A program made the position numbers and the translations under genes. The notes under the pieces were generated by a model that did not search any database, was not told where the DNA came from, and saw nothing but the letters and a program-made list of their open reading frames with translations. A stretch of 27,353 bases of DNA, from contig JBLHKS010000085.1 in NCBI GenBank assembly GCA_047620505.1, positions 1-27,353 on the forward strand. The letters run 5' to 3'. Positions 16,606-24,501 of the stretch are shown piece by piece (positions within the stretch are counted from its first letter, which is position 1; the number at the start of each line of letters is the position of its first letter). This stretch comes from JBLHKS01 sp047620505. GTDB taxonomy: Bacteria; Verrucomicrobiota; Verrucomicrobiia; Verrucomicrobiales; DEV007.

Positions 16606-18975
16606 ATGTCTGAGAAAAAGACCTATCGCCACATCCCGATCTCGGGTCTCGATGGCCAGCAGCTGCTGGCGTTGAGCGAAGAGATGAAACTTTCGCTTAG
16701 CCAGGAAGACATGGAGGTCGTTCAGTCGATTTTCCGCGATTGGGGGCGTGAGCCAACCGATGTCGAGCTCGAAGTGATCGCGCAAACGTGGTCGGAGCAT
16801 TGCAAGCACCGGATTTTCGGCGCGGAGATCGAACACACGGTCGACGGGCAGACGGAAACGATCGACGGGCTCTTCAAAACCTACGTGCAGGCGGTTACGG
16901 ATGAGATCCGCGAGCGGAAACCAGGCTTCGTCGTCGCGGCGTTCGACGACAACGCAGGGTTCGTGAAACTCGATGACGAGCTAGCCATTTGTCTGAAGGC
17001 GGAAACGCACAACCACCCGAGCGCGATCGAGCCTTACGCCGGAGCGAATACAGGCTTGGGCGGGGTGATTCGCGACATTCTGGGCGCGGGAAAAGGAGCT
17101 AAGCCGATCGCAAATCTGGACGTTTTCTGCTTCGGCCCGCCGGACACGAAGGCTGAGGATCTTAAGGCAGACGACGTGATTCACCCGCTCGGAATCATGC
17201 GCGGAGTCGTCCGTGGTGTTCGCGATTACGGCAACCGCATGGGGATTCCGACAACGAGCGGCGCGATCCAGTTTGACCCGGCTTACATCTATAATCCGCT
17301 GGTTTATTGCGGAACGGCGGGCGTGATCCCGATTTCCGATATCGCTAAGGAGATCAAACCCGGGATGCAGATTGTTGCAGTCGGTGGCCGCACCGGGCGC
17401 GATGGGTTGAAGGGCGCAACTTTTTCCTCGATGGCGTTGGATGACGATAGTCACGCGTCAGACCAACAAGCTGTGCAAATCGGCAACCCGATCGAGGAAA
17501 AGAAGGTGAGCGATTTCATTCTCGATGCGCGGGCGAAGAGCCTGATCGAGTTCATCACCGATTGCGGTGCGGGCGGGTTTTCGAGCGCGGCTGGCGAGAT
17601 GCTGAGCGAGATCGGCGGCGAGATTTTCCTCGAGCGGGCGCCCCTGAAAGAGGAAGGACTGATCAGTTGGGAGATCTTCATTTCAGAGAGTCAGGAGCGG
17701 ATGGTGCTCGCCGTGGTAGAAGCTTCGCTGCCCGAACTCCAGCGTCTGGCGGATGTCTACGAAACCGAGATGTTCATCCTCGGTCACGCGGACGGATCCG
17801 GAATTCTGAAGGTCAGCCACAACGGCGAGTTGGTTTGCGAGTTAGACAATTCCAAGCTTCATAACGCGCCGCGTCAGCATCGAATTTCCGCGTGGACTCG
17901 GCCAGCAGGTGCTCAGCAGCCAGGATTCGAGGATCTCGATCAGACCAAGGTCCTCAAGGGTCTGCTTGGCGATTTTACGATCTGCAGTCGAGCGCCGATC
18001 ATCCGCGAGTACGACCACGAAGTTCAGGGTAACACGGTTCTCAAGCCGCTTGCCGGTGCGAAAGGCGATGCTCCTCAGGACGGCTCCGTGATTGCGATTG
18101 ACGGAAGCGAAAAATTGATGGCGATGAGCCTTTCGATTCTTCCCGAACTTGGTAAGACTGATCCATTCGCGATGGGCGCGACCGTGGTTGATGAATGTGT
18201 TAGGCAGTTGGTTTGTGTGGGCTCGAATCCAGATAAAATCGCGATCCTCGACAATTTCTGCGTGGGCAATCCGGACGATCCGCGCGAACTCGGCGCGCTT
18301 GTCGAAGCCTGCAAAGGAATGGCCGAAGCCGCCCTGGCTTACTCCGCGCCGTTTGTCTCGGGCAAGGATTCGTTCTACAATTTCTTCAGAATCGAGGAGA
18401 CCGGCGAATCGATCTCAATTCCAGTAACGCTGTTGCTGAGCGGAATGGGCGTCGTTGAAAATCCGGATCACGTCGTTGGTTCGTCAATCCGCCGATCGGA
18501 CTCGATTCTCGCCGTGATTGGCGGGGGAGGGGACGAACTCGGCGGGAGTGTCTTCGCAAGGCTTCAGGGGCTGCCGAATTTGGCTGTGCCGCAAGTGGAC
18601 TTCGCAAAAAACTTCGAAATCTATCGTGCTTACAACAAAGCCGTTCAAGCTGGTCTCGTTCTGGCGGCTCACGACATTTCGGAAGGCGGCCTTGCGGTTA
18701 CGGTCGCCGAGATGGCGTTCTCGGAGAAGGCTGGCGTGGAACTCGAAGCTGGGCTGAGTTGCGCCGAAATGTTCGGCGAATCGTCAGGACGAATCGTTCT
18801 CGAAATCGCTCAAACCGATTGGGATCGGACTATTGAAATTTTTGGCGAAGGGGCCATTCGGAAGATTGGCAGAACAAATTCGACACAGCAGCTGCTGGTC
18901 GGTGACGGGCAAATCCAAGCGGAGATTCCCGAACTGAAGGCGATCTGGAAAGGCGGCCTGGCTGAGTGGTACTGA
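16606..18975 (+). CDS. purL: Phosphoribosylformylglycinamidine synthase, small-type PurL subunit
   Basis: 789 residues from the ATG at 16606. It catalyses the ATP-dependent amidation of FGAR to FGAM in purine synthesis and belongs to the short PurL form, which needs PurS and the glutaminase PurQ. The family landmarks are present: QTWSEHCKHRIF with catalytic H65, CLKAETHNHPSAIEPYAGANTGLGG, DILGAGKGAKPIA, GIPTTSGAIQFD, the repeated AIR-synthase halves with DCGAGGFSSAAGE and AHDISEGGLAVTVAEM near the C terminus, and SGKDSFYN. Compared with the usual 730-750 residues it is slightly longer at the N terminus. The frame is open to 16528, and an ATG at 16582 is also possible; no start has a well-placed ribosome site. 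purS and purQ are not in the window. The gene ends 15 bases from the convergent methyltransferase gene. Confidence 0.95.
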   Translation: MSEKKTYRHIPISGLDGQQLLALSEEMKLSLSQEDMEVVQSIFRDWGREPTDVELEVIAQTWSEHCKHRIFGAEIEHTVDGQTETIDGLFKTYVQAVTDEIRERKPGFVVAAFDDNAGFVKLDDELAICLKAETHNHPSAIEPYAGANTGLGGVIRDILGAGKGAKPIANLDVFCFGPPDTKAEDLKADDVIHPLGIMRGVVRGVRDYGNRMGIPTTSGAIQFDPAYIYNPLVYCGTAGVIPISDIAKEIKPGMQIVAVGGRTGRDGLKGATFSSMALDDDSHASDQQAVQIGNPIEEKKVSDFILDARAKSLIEFITDCGAGGFSSAAGEMLSEIGGEIFLERAPLKEEGLISWEIFISESQERMVLAVVEASLPELQRLADVYETEMFILGHADGSGILKVSHNGELVCELDNSKLHNAPRQHRISAWTRPAGAQQPGFEDLDQTKVLKGLLGDFTICSRAPIIREYDHEVQGNTVLKPLAGAKGDAPQDGSVIAIDGSEKLMAMSLSILPELGKTDPFAMGATVVDECVRQLVCVGSNPDKIAILDNFCVGNPDDPRELGALVEACKGMAEAALAYSAPFVSGKDSFYNFFRIEETGESISIPVTLLLSGMGVVENPDHVVGSSIRRSDSILAVIGGGGDELGGSVFARLQGLPNLAVPQVDFAKNFEIYRAYNKAVQAGLVLAAHDISEGGLAVTVAEMAFSEKAGVELEAGLSCAEMFGESSGRIVLEIAQTDWDRTIEIFGEGAIRKIGRTNSTQQLLVGDGQIQAEIPELKAIWKGGLAEWY

Positions 18976-18990
18976 CTCGAGTTGACGCAG

Positions 18991-19659
18991 CTAAGGCTTA
19001 TAAACAGCTACAAGCGTTCGGCCGTTTTCTGGATCCGAAATGACTTTAACTTCATTGCAGCCTTTCGATAGAAACAGCTCGCGAATCCAGTTTTCGGGCG
19101 AATCTCCCATATCAGGGAGTGACTTTGCGTAATTCTCGCCACCTTCGCCTGTTTCGAAGAACAGAACTTTGCCTGTTTTTCTGTAAATCTCATCAAGCAT
19201 CTCAAGCGCCGACTCTTTTCCGAATGCTCGGCACCAGTGATGGAACACAGCAAGCAGAAGAACACAGTCAGCGCCTGGCAGGGTTTTGACATTGTCGGGA
19301 GTGACCAGCAATTTGGCCAGAGACACGTTGTTCAGGCCTAGGGCCTCTTTTGCGTGGTGTGAAAAGATGTGATAAACCGGCCCGCCCTCGATTCCTGTTA
19401 CGAAATAGCCGCGCTGAGCCAACGAGAAAGCGTAAAAACCTACATTGCAGCCGATATCCATCGCATTCTGAATATCATCCGGCAGCGCTTTCTCCATTGC
19501 ATTCCATCGGGCGAGAACTCGGCGCTCCTGACCCTTCTTCCTCAGGGAAATCTTCAACTGAGGCATCGGCTGATAAAACTCAATCAGACGGAGTCCTCTC
19601 AAGATCCCAAAACAAAAGAGAACAAACTTGATGTAGATTTTGTAAATTAAACTCTTCAT
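18991..19659 (-). CDS. Class I SAM-dependent methyltransferase, membrane-associated
   Basis: 222 residues. Motif I of the Rossmann methyltransferase fold is AMDIGCNVGFYAFSLAQRG (66-84), followed by an acidic end of strand 2 (GIEGG, 90-94) and the motif IV-like region ADCVLLLAVFHHW (130-142). The N-terminal 28 residues are hydrophobic and basic (IYKIYIKFVLFCFGILRGLRL) and could anchor it to the membrane. The acceptor is unknown; a lipid- or glycan-linked substrate would fit its location behind a kinase-fold gene. It is last in the DUF177-rpmF-plsX-fabH cluster, 12 bases after the kinase-like gene, and shares with it a lower GC content and different codon use, which suggests acquisition by transfer. 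Confidence 0.8.
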   Translation of the reverse strand: MKSLIYKIYIKFVLFCFGILRGLRLIEFYQPMPQLKISLRKKGQERRVLARWNAMEKALPDDIQNAMDIGCNVGFYAFSLAQRGYFVTGIEGGPVYHIFSHHAKEALGLNNVSLAKLLVTPDNVKTLPGADCVLLLAVFHHWCRAFGKESALEMLDEIYRKTGKVLFFETGEGGENYAKSLPDMGDSPENWIRELFLSKGCNEVKVISDPENGRTLVAVYKP

Positions 19660-19671
19660 AATATTAAGACT

Positions 19672-20604
19672 TCAAACCATTGTATCGGCTGCATCTAAAA
19701 TCCAATCAACTACGTGATCATGGTGACTTTCTAGATCGGAGAACGACGAAATAATCGATCGGGCCGTTCGTCCTTGGTTAACGCGGCTGAAACGACGGAC
19801 CTTATGACTCTTAACGAGCTTTCCGAGAATAAACTCAATAAAGTAGAACGGGAGGTCTGTAGCGAGCGAATCGCTATCGTCGCCAGCAATTTCGGCGAAC
19901 GCCGCATTATACGATTCGAAAAATCTCCGGCGAAATTCAACCGGAACCATGCTGAGCTGTTTCGCAAACACGACCCCAATCGACTTTCGGTAGATTCCCA
20001 TTACGTCAATATAGCGCAACTCGCCTTTATCTGTGCGTAGGAAATTCTTAGTCACTGTGTCCCCAAAGCAAACTGCGGACATCGCCCAACTTGGGGACAA
20101 CTGACCGATCGAGCCGAGGAGAGTCGATACTCGGCTTGCCATCTCCGAATCGCGCTCATTCCTTGCGCTAAGCCGTTTCAGGCTTGAATTGAGCCTGGAA
20201 TCTTCTTCGGCCACCTGACTCTCTTCAATTTCCTTGAACCCTCGTGGCACAAAGGCTCCAAGTTGTTTGAAGTCTTCCGCAGTCAACGAAATGTTCGCAA
20301 ACGGAATACCTTCGACCCATTCTAATACAATTCGATTTGGATCAGCGTATTCAACATCGGGAGTGAGTTGGTCTCCTTTAAAATATTGGAGCATTCGCGC
20401 GGTCCTTGCGACGATGGACTCCACGTCTGGATCTGCCTTTGGATCCCTAGTCTCGATCAGCCGGTATTCTTCGCCGCCATGCGTCTTGATCCGCTCCATT
20501 CTGGTCTTTAGCGGCTGACAAAATTGACGAATTCTTTCCGAGAGTGTGTACGGATTGCTACGCGTCTTAATCTCGGACTGGAAGGTTGAGAATGATTCGA
20601 TCAT
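19672..20604 (-). CDS. Kinase-fold (aminoglycoside-phosphotransferase/LPS-kinase-like) protein
   Basis: 310 residues. I do not recognise a named family, but the layout is that of a small-molecule or glycan kinase: a hinge-like VLEWVEG (about 93-99), a catalytic-loop-like FGDTVTKNFL with D182 and N187, and a metal-binding-like D200 in RYIDVMG. These match the HGDxxxxN...D pattern of APH and WaaP/InaA-type kinases, with Phe in place of His. A lysine near 38-49 could be the ATP lysine. The gene starts 4 bases after the stop of the upstream micro-ORF, so translation is probably coupled. With the methyltransferase it forms a lower-GC pair. A heptose, lipid or antibiotic substrate is possible; nothing in the sequence decides. 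Confidence 0.62.
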   Translation of the reverse strand: MIESFSTFQSEIKTRSNPYTLSERIRQFCQPLKTRMERIKTHGGEEYRLIETRDPKADPDVESIVARTARMLQYFKGDQLTPDVEYADPNRIVLEWVEGIPFANISLTAEDFKQLGAFVPRGFKEIEESQVAEEDSRLNSSLKRLSARNERDSEMASRVSTLLGSIGQLSPSWAMSAVCFGDTVTKNFLRTDKGELRYIDVMGIYRKSIGVVFAKQLSMVPVEFRRRFFESYNAAFAEIAGDDSDSLATDLPFYFIEFILGKLVKSHKVRRFSRVNQGRTARSIISSFSDLESHHDHVVDWILDAADTMV

Positions 20605-20608
20605 TGCG

Positions 20609-20743
20609 CTAAAGATTCCGAAAAAGCTCCGACGAGTCTAGTAGGCGGCCAACTGCCCCAACCCAGAATGTGATACCAATCAGAACACACGAAACCCCAG
20701 CTACCAGCAACTGGGGTTTGATCTTCGTCCAAAGTTCACCCAT
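20609..20743 (-). CDS. 44-residue single-pass membrane micro-protein
   Basis: A short ORF between fabH and the kinase-like gene. It starts with ATG at 20741-20743, 15 bases after the fabH stop, behind a good Shine-Dalgarno stretch (GAGAGG, ending about 8-9 bases before the ATG), and stops with TAG at 20609-20611, four bases before the next start. The product begins MGELWTKIKPQ, has a hydrophobic helix (LLVAGVSCVLIGITFWVGAV, residues 12-31) and a short polar tail. The tight spacing and ribosome site argue that it is translated. No function is known; it could tether or regulate the two following enzymes at the membrane. Confidence 0.6.
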   Translation of the reverse strand: MGELWTKIKPQLLVAGVSCVLIGITFWVGAVGRLLDSSELFRNL

Positions 20744-20758
20744 CACGAGTCCTCTCGT

Positions 20759-21772
20759 CTACCACTCGACGACGCTGGCTGCCCAAGTCAGGCCAGCTCC
20801 GAAGGCGACAAGCAGAACGATATCGCCCTTTTTGATCGCCTTCGTTTTGTTCGCTTCGTCCAGCGCAATCGCGATCGCGGCGGCTGAGGTGTTGCCGTAT
20901 TTGTCGAGATTAATGAAGGTCTTTTCCAAGCCTAATCCAAGCCGATCGACGATCGCTTCGATGATCCGGAGGTTCGCCTGATGCGGGATCACGATCGACA
21001 CGGCATCTGGCTTGAGCCCGGCGGCGGCGAGCGCTTCGATTGACGCGTTCTTCATCGCCGTGACCGCGTGCTTGTAGACTTCGCGGCCCAGCATGTGAAT
21101 TTTATTGCGGCCAAGCTCGATGTTTTCCGGCGTGACCGGCTCGCGAGCTCCGCCTCCAGGGACAACAAGAATATCAGTCTGATCGCCGTCGCTGCCCATC
21201 ACGGTCGAAAGGACTCTCGCGCCTTTGGACTCGCTTCCGTCGCCATCGTCTTTGACGAGCACCGCGGCCCCGGCTCCATCGCCAAACAGCACGCAGGTAT
21301 TGCGGTCTTCCCAATTCGTAAGGGCAGAAAGCTTCTCCGCACCGATGATCAGCACCTTTTCGGCGGAGCCAGCATTGATGAAATTCCGAGAAATCTGCAT
21401 CGCGAAGAGAAATCCAGAGCACGCGGCGGAAATGTCGAACGCAGTCGCTTTTTTCGCGCCGAGCTTGCTTTGAACGTAGCAGGCGGTCGCTGGGAAGAAC
21501 GAATCCGGCGAAATCGTCGCGACGATGATCATGTCGAGATCCTCCGCCTCGACTCCTGCATCTTCCAGCGCCCGTTGGGCGGCGCGATAAGCCAGATCGC
21601 TTGTCGCTTCACCAGCAGCTGCTATTCGCCGCTCCTTGATTCCAGTGCGCGAAACGATCCATTCGTCAGAGGTGTCTACCTTCTGCGTTAGCTCGTGATT
21701 TGTCAGGATTTTGCTCGGCACGTAGCTGCCGGTCCCGACAATGGACATGTTACATTTTCCGTTTTCGGTCAT
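20759..21772 (-). CDS. fabH: 3-oxoacyl-[ACP] synthase III (KAS III)
   Basis: 337 residues, usual FabH length. It condenses acetyl-CoA (or a short branched acyl-CoA) with malonyl-ACP to begin fatty-acid synthesis. The catalytic triad is complete: C118 in DISAACSGF, H264 in IPHQANLRI and N294 in KYGNTSAA. Other family marks are DEWIVSRTGIKERRI near the N terminus and FGDGAGAAVLV. The start at 21772 lies three bases after the plsX stop, so the two are co-transcribed; this plsX-fabH order is widely conserved. An AGCAGCTGCT copy (21614-21623) encodes IAAAG in the N-terminal part. Confidence 0.96.
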   Translation of the reverse strand: MTENGKCNMSIVGTGSYVPSKILTNHELTQKVDTSDEWIVSRTGIKERRIAAAGEATSDLAYRAAQRALEDAGVEAEDLDMIIVATISPDSFFPATACYVQSKLGAKKATAFDISAACSGFLFAMQISRNFINAGSAEKVLIIGAEKLSALTNWEDRNTCVLFGDGAGAAVLVKDDGDGSESKGARVLSTVMGSDGDQTDILVVPGGGAREPVTPENIELGRNKIHMLGREVYKHAVTAMKNASIEALAAAGLKPDAVSIVIPHQANLRIIEAIVDRLGLGLEKTFINLDKYGNTSAAAIAIALDEANKTKAIKKGDIVLLVAFGAGLTWAASVVEW

Positions 21773-21775
21773 CGC

Positions 21776-22774
21776 TTACCCCAGACTTGCGATTTTTTCC
21801 TGAATCAGCGGGTTCACTTCACGCCTGATCGCGTCCGCCGCAACCCGAATCGCATTCGCGATTGCCGGCCCGTTGCTCGAGCCGTGCGAGATGATGCAAA
21901 TTCCATTAATTCCCAGCAGCGGACTCCCGCCAACCGACTCGGCGCTCATCTTGTATTTGAGCGGCTTGAGCGCAGGTTTCAGGAGCGCGCCGCCGATTTT
22001 TCCGGTCAAACTGCTCATCGCAGCTTCCTTAATTTGGCTCATGAGAAATTTCGCCGTTCCTTCGCAAGTTTTCAGGACGACGTTGCCAACAAATCCGTCG
22101 CAGATCACGACGTTGAGCTTGCTTTCGAAGAGGTCCGTCCCTTCAACGTTGCCTCGAAAGTTGATAGGCGCGTTTTTCAACAATTCGAACGCGGCTTTGG
22201 TCAAATTCGTGCCCTTTTCGTCCTCTTCGCCGACCGACATCAGACCGACGACGGGGTTTTCGATCCCCTGAATTCTCTCCGCGTAGACGCTGCCCATGAT
22301 CGCGTAGTGCAGAAGATGAAGCGCCTCCGCGTTCACGTTTGCCCCGGCATCGAGCAGATTGCACGGGGCATGTCGGTTCGGAAGCGGCGCGACGATCCCG
22401 GGCATTTTTACGCCCTCAAGACAGCGGATTTTCAAGCGCGAAGCCGCAACGACCGCTCCTGTGTTTCCTGCGCTGACGATCGCGCCAGCATCGCCGTTCT
22501 TGACGAGGTCCGCAGCGATGTTGATCGATGATTTCTTCTTCAGTCGAACCGCTTTGAGCGCGGATTCGTCCATCGTAACCGTTTCGGCCGCGTGAACGAA
22601 TTCAATTCGCGGGTCGCTCAGGCCCTGTTTTTCGCATTCGCGACGAACCCGATCCTCATCGCCGACCAACAGCAGTTGCTGGATTTCCGGCAAGGATTCA
22701 AGCGCCAGTTTGGCACCGGCAATTTCCGCATCGGGCGAATTGTCAGCACCGAGGGCGTCGAGGGCGATTTTCAC
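21776..22774 (-). CDS. plsX: Phosphate acyltransferase PlsX
   Basis: 332 residues. PlsX converts acyl-ACP to acyl-phosphate, the donor used by PlsY in phosphatidic acid synthesis; it acts at the cytoplasmic membrane surface. The signature is clear: MKIALDALGADNSP at the N terminus, GAIVSAGNTGAVVA, LLDAGANVN, MSVGEEDEKG and CDGFVGNVVLKTCEG, with GGSPLLGINGICIISHG at the C terminus. It lies 82 bases downstream of rpmF and directly before fabH, the standard arrangement. Confidence 0.96.
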   Translation of the reverse strand: MKIALDALGADNSPDAEIAGAKLALESLPEIQQLLLVGDEDRVRRECEKQGLSDPRIEFVHAAETVTMDESALKAVRLKKKSSINIAADLVKNGDAGAIVSAGNTGAVVAASRLKIRCLEGVKMPGIVAPLPNRHAPCNLLDAGANVNAEALHLLHYAIMGSVYAERIQGIENPVVGLMSVGEEDEKGTNLTKAAFELLKNAPINFRGNVEGTDLFESKLNVVICDGFVGNVVLKTCEGTAKFLMSQIKEAAMSSLTGKIGGALLKPALKPLKYKMSAESVGGSPLLGINGICIISHGSSNGPAIANAIRVAADAIRREVNPLIQEKIASLG

Positions 22775-22856
22775 GCAAATTCAAAGGCAGGCTTAGCGGC
22801 CTGGCCCTGCAGCAGGGAAGCGATCCAAAATTAGTAACTCTAGAAGTCTCCGAATT

Positions 22857-23039
22857 CTAAAACTCGTCGACTGTGAGCACCTGACGGTCTTTATAGTAGC
22901 CGCAAGTCGGGCATGCGGTGTGTCCACGCTTAGCACTGCTGCATTCGGGACAAGTTTGAAGCAACGGTGCGTGCCAGCGATTGGCTGCGCGACGCGAGCG
23001 TTTCTTCATTTTCGAAGTTCTACTTTTAGGAACTGCCAT
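22857..23039 (-). CDS. rpmF: 50S ribosomal protein bL32, zinc-ribbon form
   Basis: 60 residues beginning MAVPKSRTSKMKKRSRRAANRW, the diagnostic bL32 start; the frame extends upstream to 23102 but the family start at 23039 is clear. Two CxxC pairs (C30, C33 and C43, C46) show the zinc-binding C+ form, so it needs zinc and is a candidate for replacement by a zinc-free paralogue elsewhere. It follows the DUF177 gene by 59 bases and precedes plsX. Confidence 0.97.
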   Translation of the reverse strand: MAVPKSRTSKMKKRSRRAANRWHAPLLQTCPECSSAKRGHTACPTCGYYKDRQVLTVDEF

Positions 23040-23098
23040 GACAAAAAGTGGTGTGGTGTGTGTGGGTACTGGGATCAACTGGAGAACGTTGAAATCAA

Positions 23099-23575
23099 TC
23101 AATCGTCCTTTGTTTCAAAACCTTCTAAACCGGACCAGGCGTCGTCGCCTGATTCCGAATCGTCCTGCGTGAGCGGGGCCGAGTCATTCTCCTCAAACAA
23201 GCCCGCCGCCTGGCATTCGCGTGGCGGCGTTCCGTTTTCGCAGAGTGGGTGGATCGGAAGGGCGAGGAGAATATCCTCACGAACCGCATCCGTCAAGTCG
23301 ATGCTGGAACGGCCTTCAAGCGGCTCGCTGAACGCAAAATCGTCCTGCAAAATCGTTTGTGGAAACGTATCAAGGCAGCGGGAACAACGGAGGTTGAACT
23401 GGGCCGAAACTTCGCCCATGACGAGGATTGACTCGGTCACAATCGAAGCCCGGACATCAAATTTCAACGGTCCGCTAAAAGCGACACCGTCTTCTTTGAT
23501 CTCGAAAATATCTTTCTCGCTTTCGCCGTGAAGACGGAGGCCTTCGTCGGGAATATCTCTGACTTGAACGATCAT
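23099..23575 (-). CDS. DUF177 (YceD-like) protein, ribosome-biogenesis associated
   Basis: 158 residues from the ATG at 23573-23575. The family is typically encoded directly before rpmF, and that link, together with work on YceD/Duf177 homologues, ties it to 23S rRNA accumulation or large-subunit assembly. The conserved cysteine pair CSRC (C64, C67) and a second pair (C112, C121) could bind a metal. The C-terminal 30 residues are acidic (ENDSAPLTQDDSESGDD). The frame is open as far as 23872, but the additional residues overlap the divergent aat gene and are basic low-complexity sequence, so the internal start is preferred. Confidence 0.88.
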   Translation of the reverse strand: MIVQVRDIPDEGLRLHGESEKDIFEIKEDGVAFSGPLKFDVRASIVTESILVMGEVSAQFNLRCSRCLDTFPQTILQDDFAFSEPLEGRSSIDLTDAVREDILLALPIHPLCENGTPPRECQAAGLFEENDSAPLTQDDSESGDDAWSGLEGFETKDD

Positions 23576-23617
23576 GATTGGTTGAATGTCAGTCTCGCCT
23601 AAGTAAGTGGCGGATGC

Positions 23618-23629
23618 AAACCCGGGTTT
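23618..23629. repeat. 12-bp palindrome in the DUF177/aat divergent region
   Basis: AAACCCGGGTTT is a perfect dyad 43 bases before the DUF177 start. It could be an operator, but a single site of this length is weak evidence. Confidence 0.3.
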
Positions 23630-23655
23630 CATGCAGAGTCCGAAAATTCCAACCC

Positions 23656-23665
23656 AGCAGCTGCT
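23656..23665. repeat. Intergenic copy of the AGCAGCTGCT palindrome
   Basis: The only one of the 17 exact copies that lies outside a protein-coding frame, in the 161-base gap between the divergent DUF177 and aat genes. It matters because protein sequence cannot explain it. Confidence 0.8.
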
Positions 23666-23736
23666 CACAGAAGATTGATGTGGCTGGCCGAGTTTTCCTC
23701 GATTCCAGGCGATCCTTGATGTAGGCTCGAAACCCG

Positions 23737-24354
23737 ATGCAGCCAATCGTTCGAAGACCCCGCCCAACTCCGGAGGAGATCGAGCCGGAGTTTCTCCTCC
23801 GGGCGTATCAGCTGGGCGTTTTTCCGATGGCGATGGACGACGGCGAGATCGCTTGGTTTTCGCCCGATCCACGCGGAATCATCCCGCTCCAGACTTTTCA
23901 TATTCCGCATGGGCTGAAGCGAACGTTGCGCAAAAAGCCGTTCGAAATTCGGATCAACCACGATTTTCACGCCGTAATGAAAGCCTGTGCCGACCGGGAA
24001 ACGACCTGGATCGACAATACGATTTTTCAGAGCTACGGCCAGCTGCACGAACTCGGTTATGCCCATTCGGTGGAGACTTGGAAAGACGGCGAGCTGGTCG
24101 GCGGACTTTACGGAGTGGCGATCGGCGGCGCGTTTTTTGGGGAATCGATGTTCAGTCGAGCAACGGACGCTTCAAAAGTGGCCCTGGCGCATCTGGTCGA
24201 GCGAATGAAGGAGCGGCAATTCCAGCTTCTCGATACGCAGTGGTCGACGGAGCACCTGACTCAGTTCGGTTGCTGCGAAATTCCGCGTAGCCGCTATTTG
24301 AAGATGCTTAAGAGCGCGGTCGAAGTCCGGACTTCGTTTTACGGTCCGAATTGA
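23737..24354 (+). CDS. aat: Leucyl/phenylalanyl-tRNA-protein transferase
   Basis: 205 residues. The enzyme adds Leu or Phe from aminoacyl-tRNA to N-terminal Lys or Arg of proteins, creating an N-degron for ClpS/ClpAP. The family signature is present: AYQLGVFPMAMDDGEIAWFSPDPRGIIPL near the start, the GNAT-like core with VGGLYGVAIGGAFFGESMFSR, DASKVALAHLV, and LDTQWSTEHLTQFGCCEIPRSRY at the C-terminal end. The ATG at 23737 gives a family-typical N terminus. It is divergent from the DUF177-rpmF operon and not part of an obvious transcript with the PP2C gene, 147 bases downstream. Confidence 0.95.
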   Translation: MQPIVRRPRPTPEEIEPEFLLRAYQLGVFPMAMDDGEIAWFSPDPRGIIPLQTFHIPHGLKRTLRKKPFEIRINHDFHAVMKACADRETTWIDNTIFQSYGQLHELGYAHSVETWKDGELVGGLYGVAIGGAFFGESMFSRATDASKVALAHLVERMKERQFQLLDTQWSTEHLTQFGCCEIPRSRYLKMLKSAVEVRTSFYGPN

Positions 24355-24382
24355 GCCCAGCAGTTGCTGAATTTTGCGGAAA

Positions 24383-24411
24383 TTGACCCAATTTGGTAAA
24401 TTCGGTAGATT
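24383..24411 (+). promoter_or_regulatory. Candidate sigma-70 promoter of the PP2C-Amt operon
   Basis: TTGACC (24383-24388, five of six consensus bases) and TAGATT (24406-24411, four of six) are separated by 17 bases in an AT-rich stretch after aat. Transcription would start near 24418, leaving a leader of about 85 bases. Confidence 0.45.
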
Positions 24412-24501
24412 TGGGCGAGTTTTCGCGCCACATTCCGCCGAATCCCGCTTGTCTGGTTCGCGGGCTCAGGGAAAACCCTTTTCCACTCTGATTTTTTCTA
24501 A

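Noticed and set aside
20692..20719. Hairpin AAACCCCAG...CTGGGGTTT considered as terminator after fabH
   Set aside because: No T tract follows on the minus strand and it lies inside the probable 44-codon ORF of the same operon.
21695..22531. A 278-codon plus-strand frame over plsX
   Set aside because: PlsX on the minus strand is unambiguous; the opposite frame is rich in Arg/Phe/Asp with no domain.
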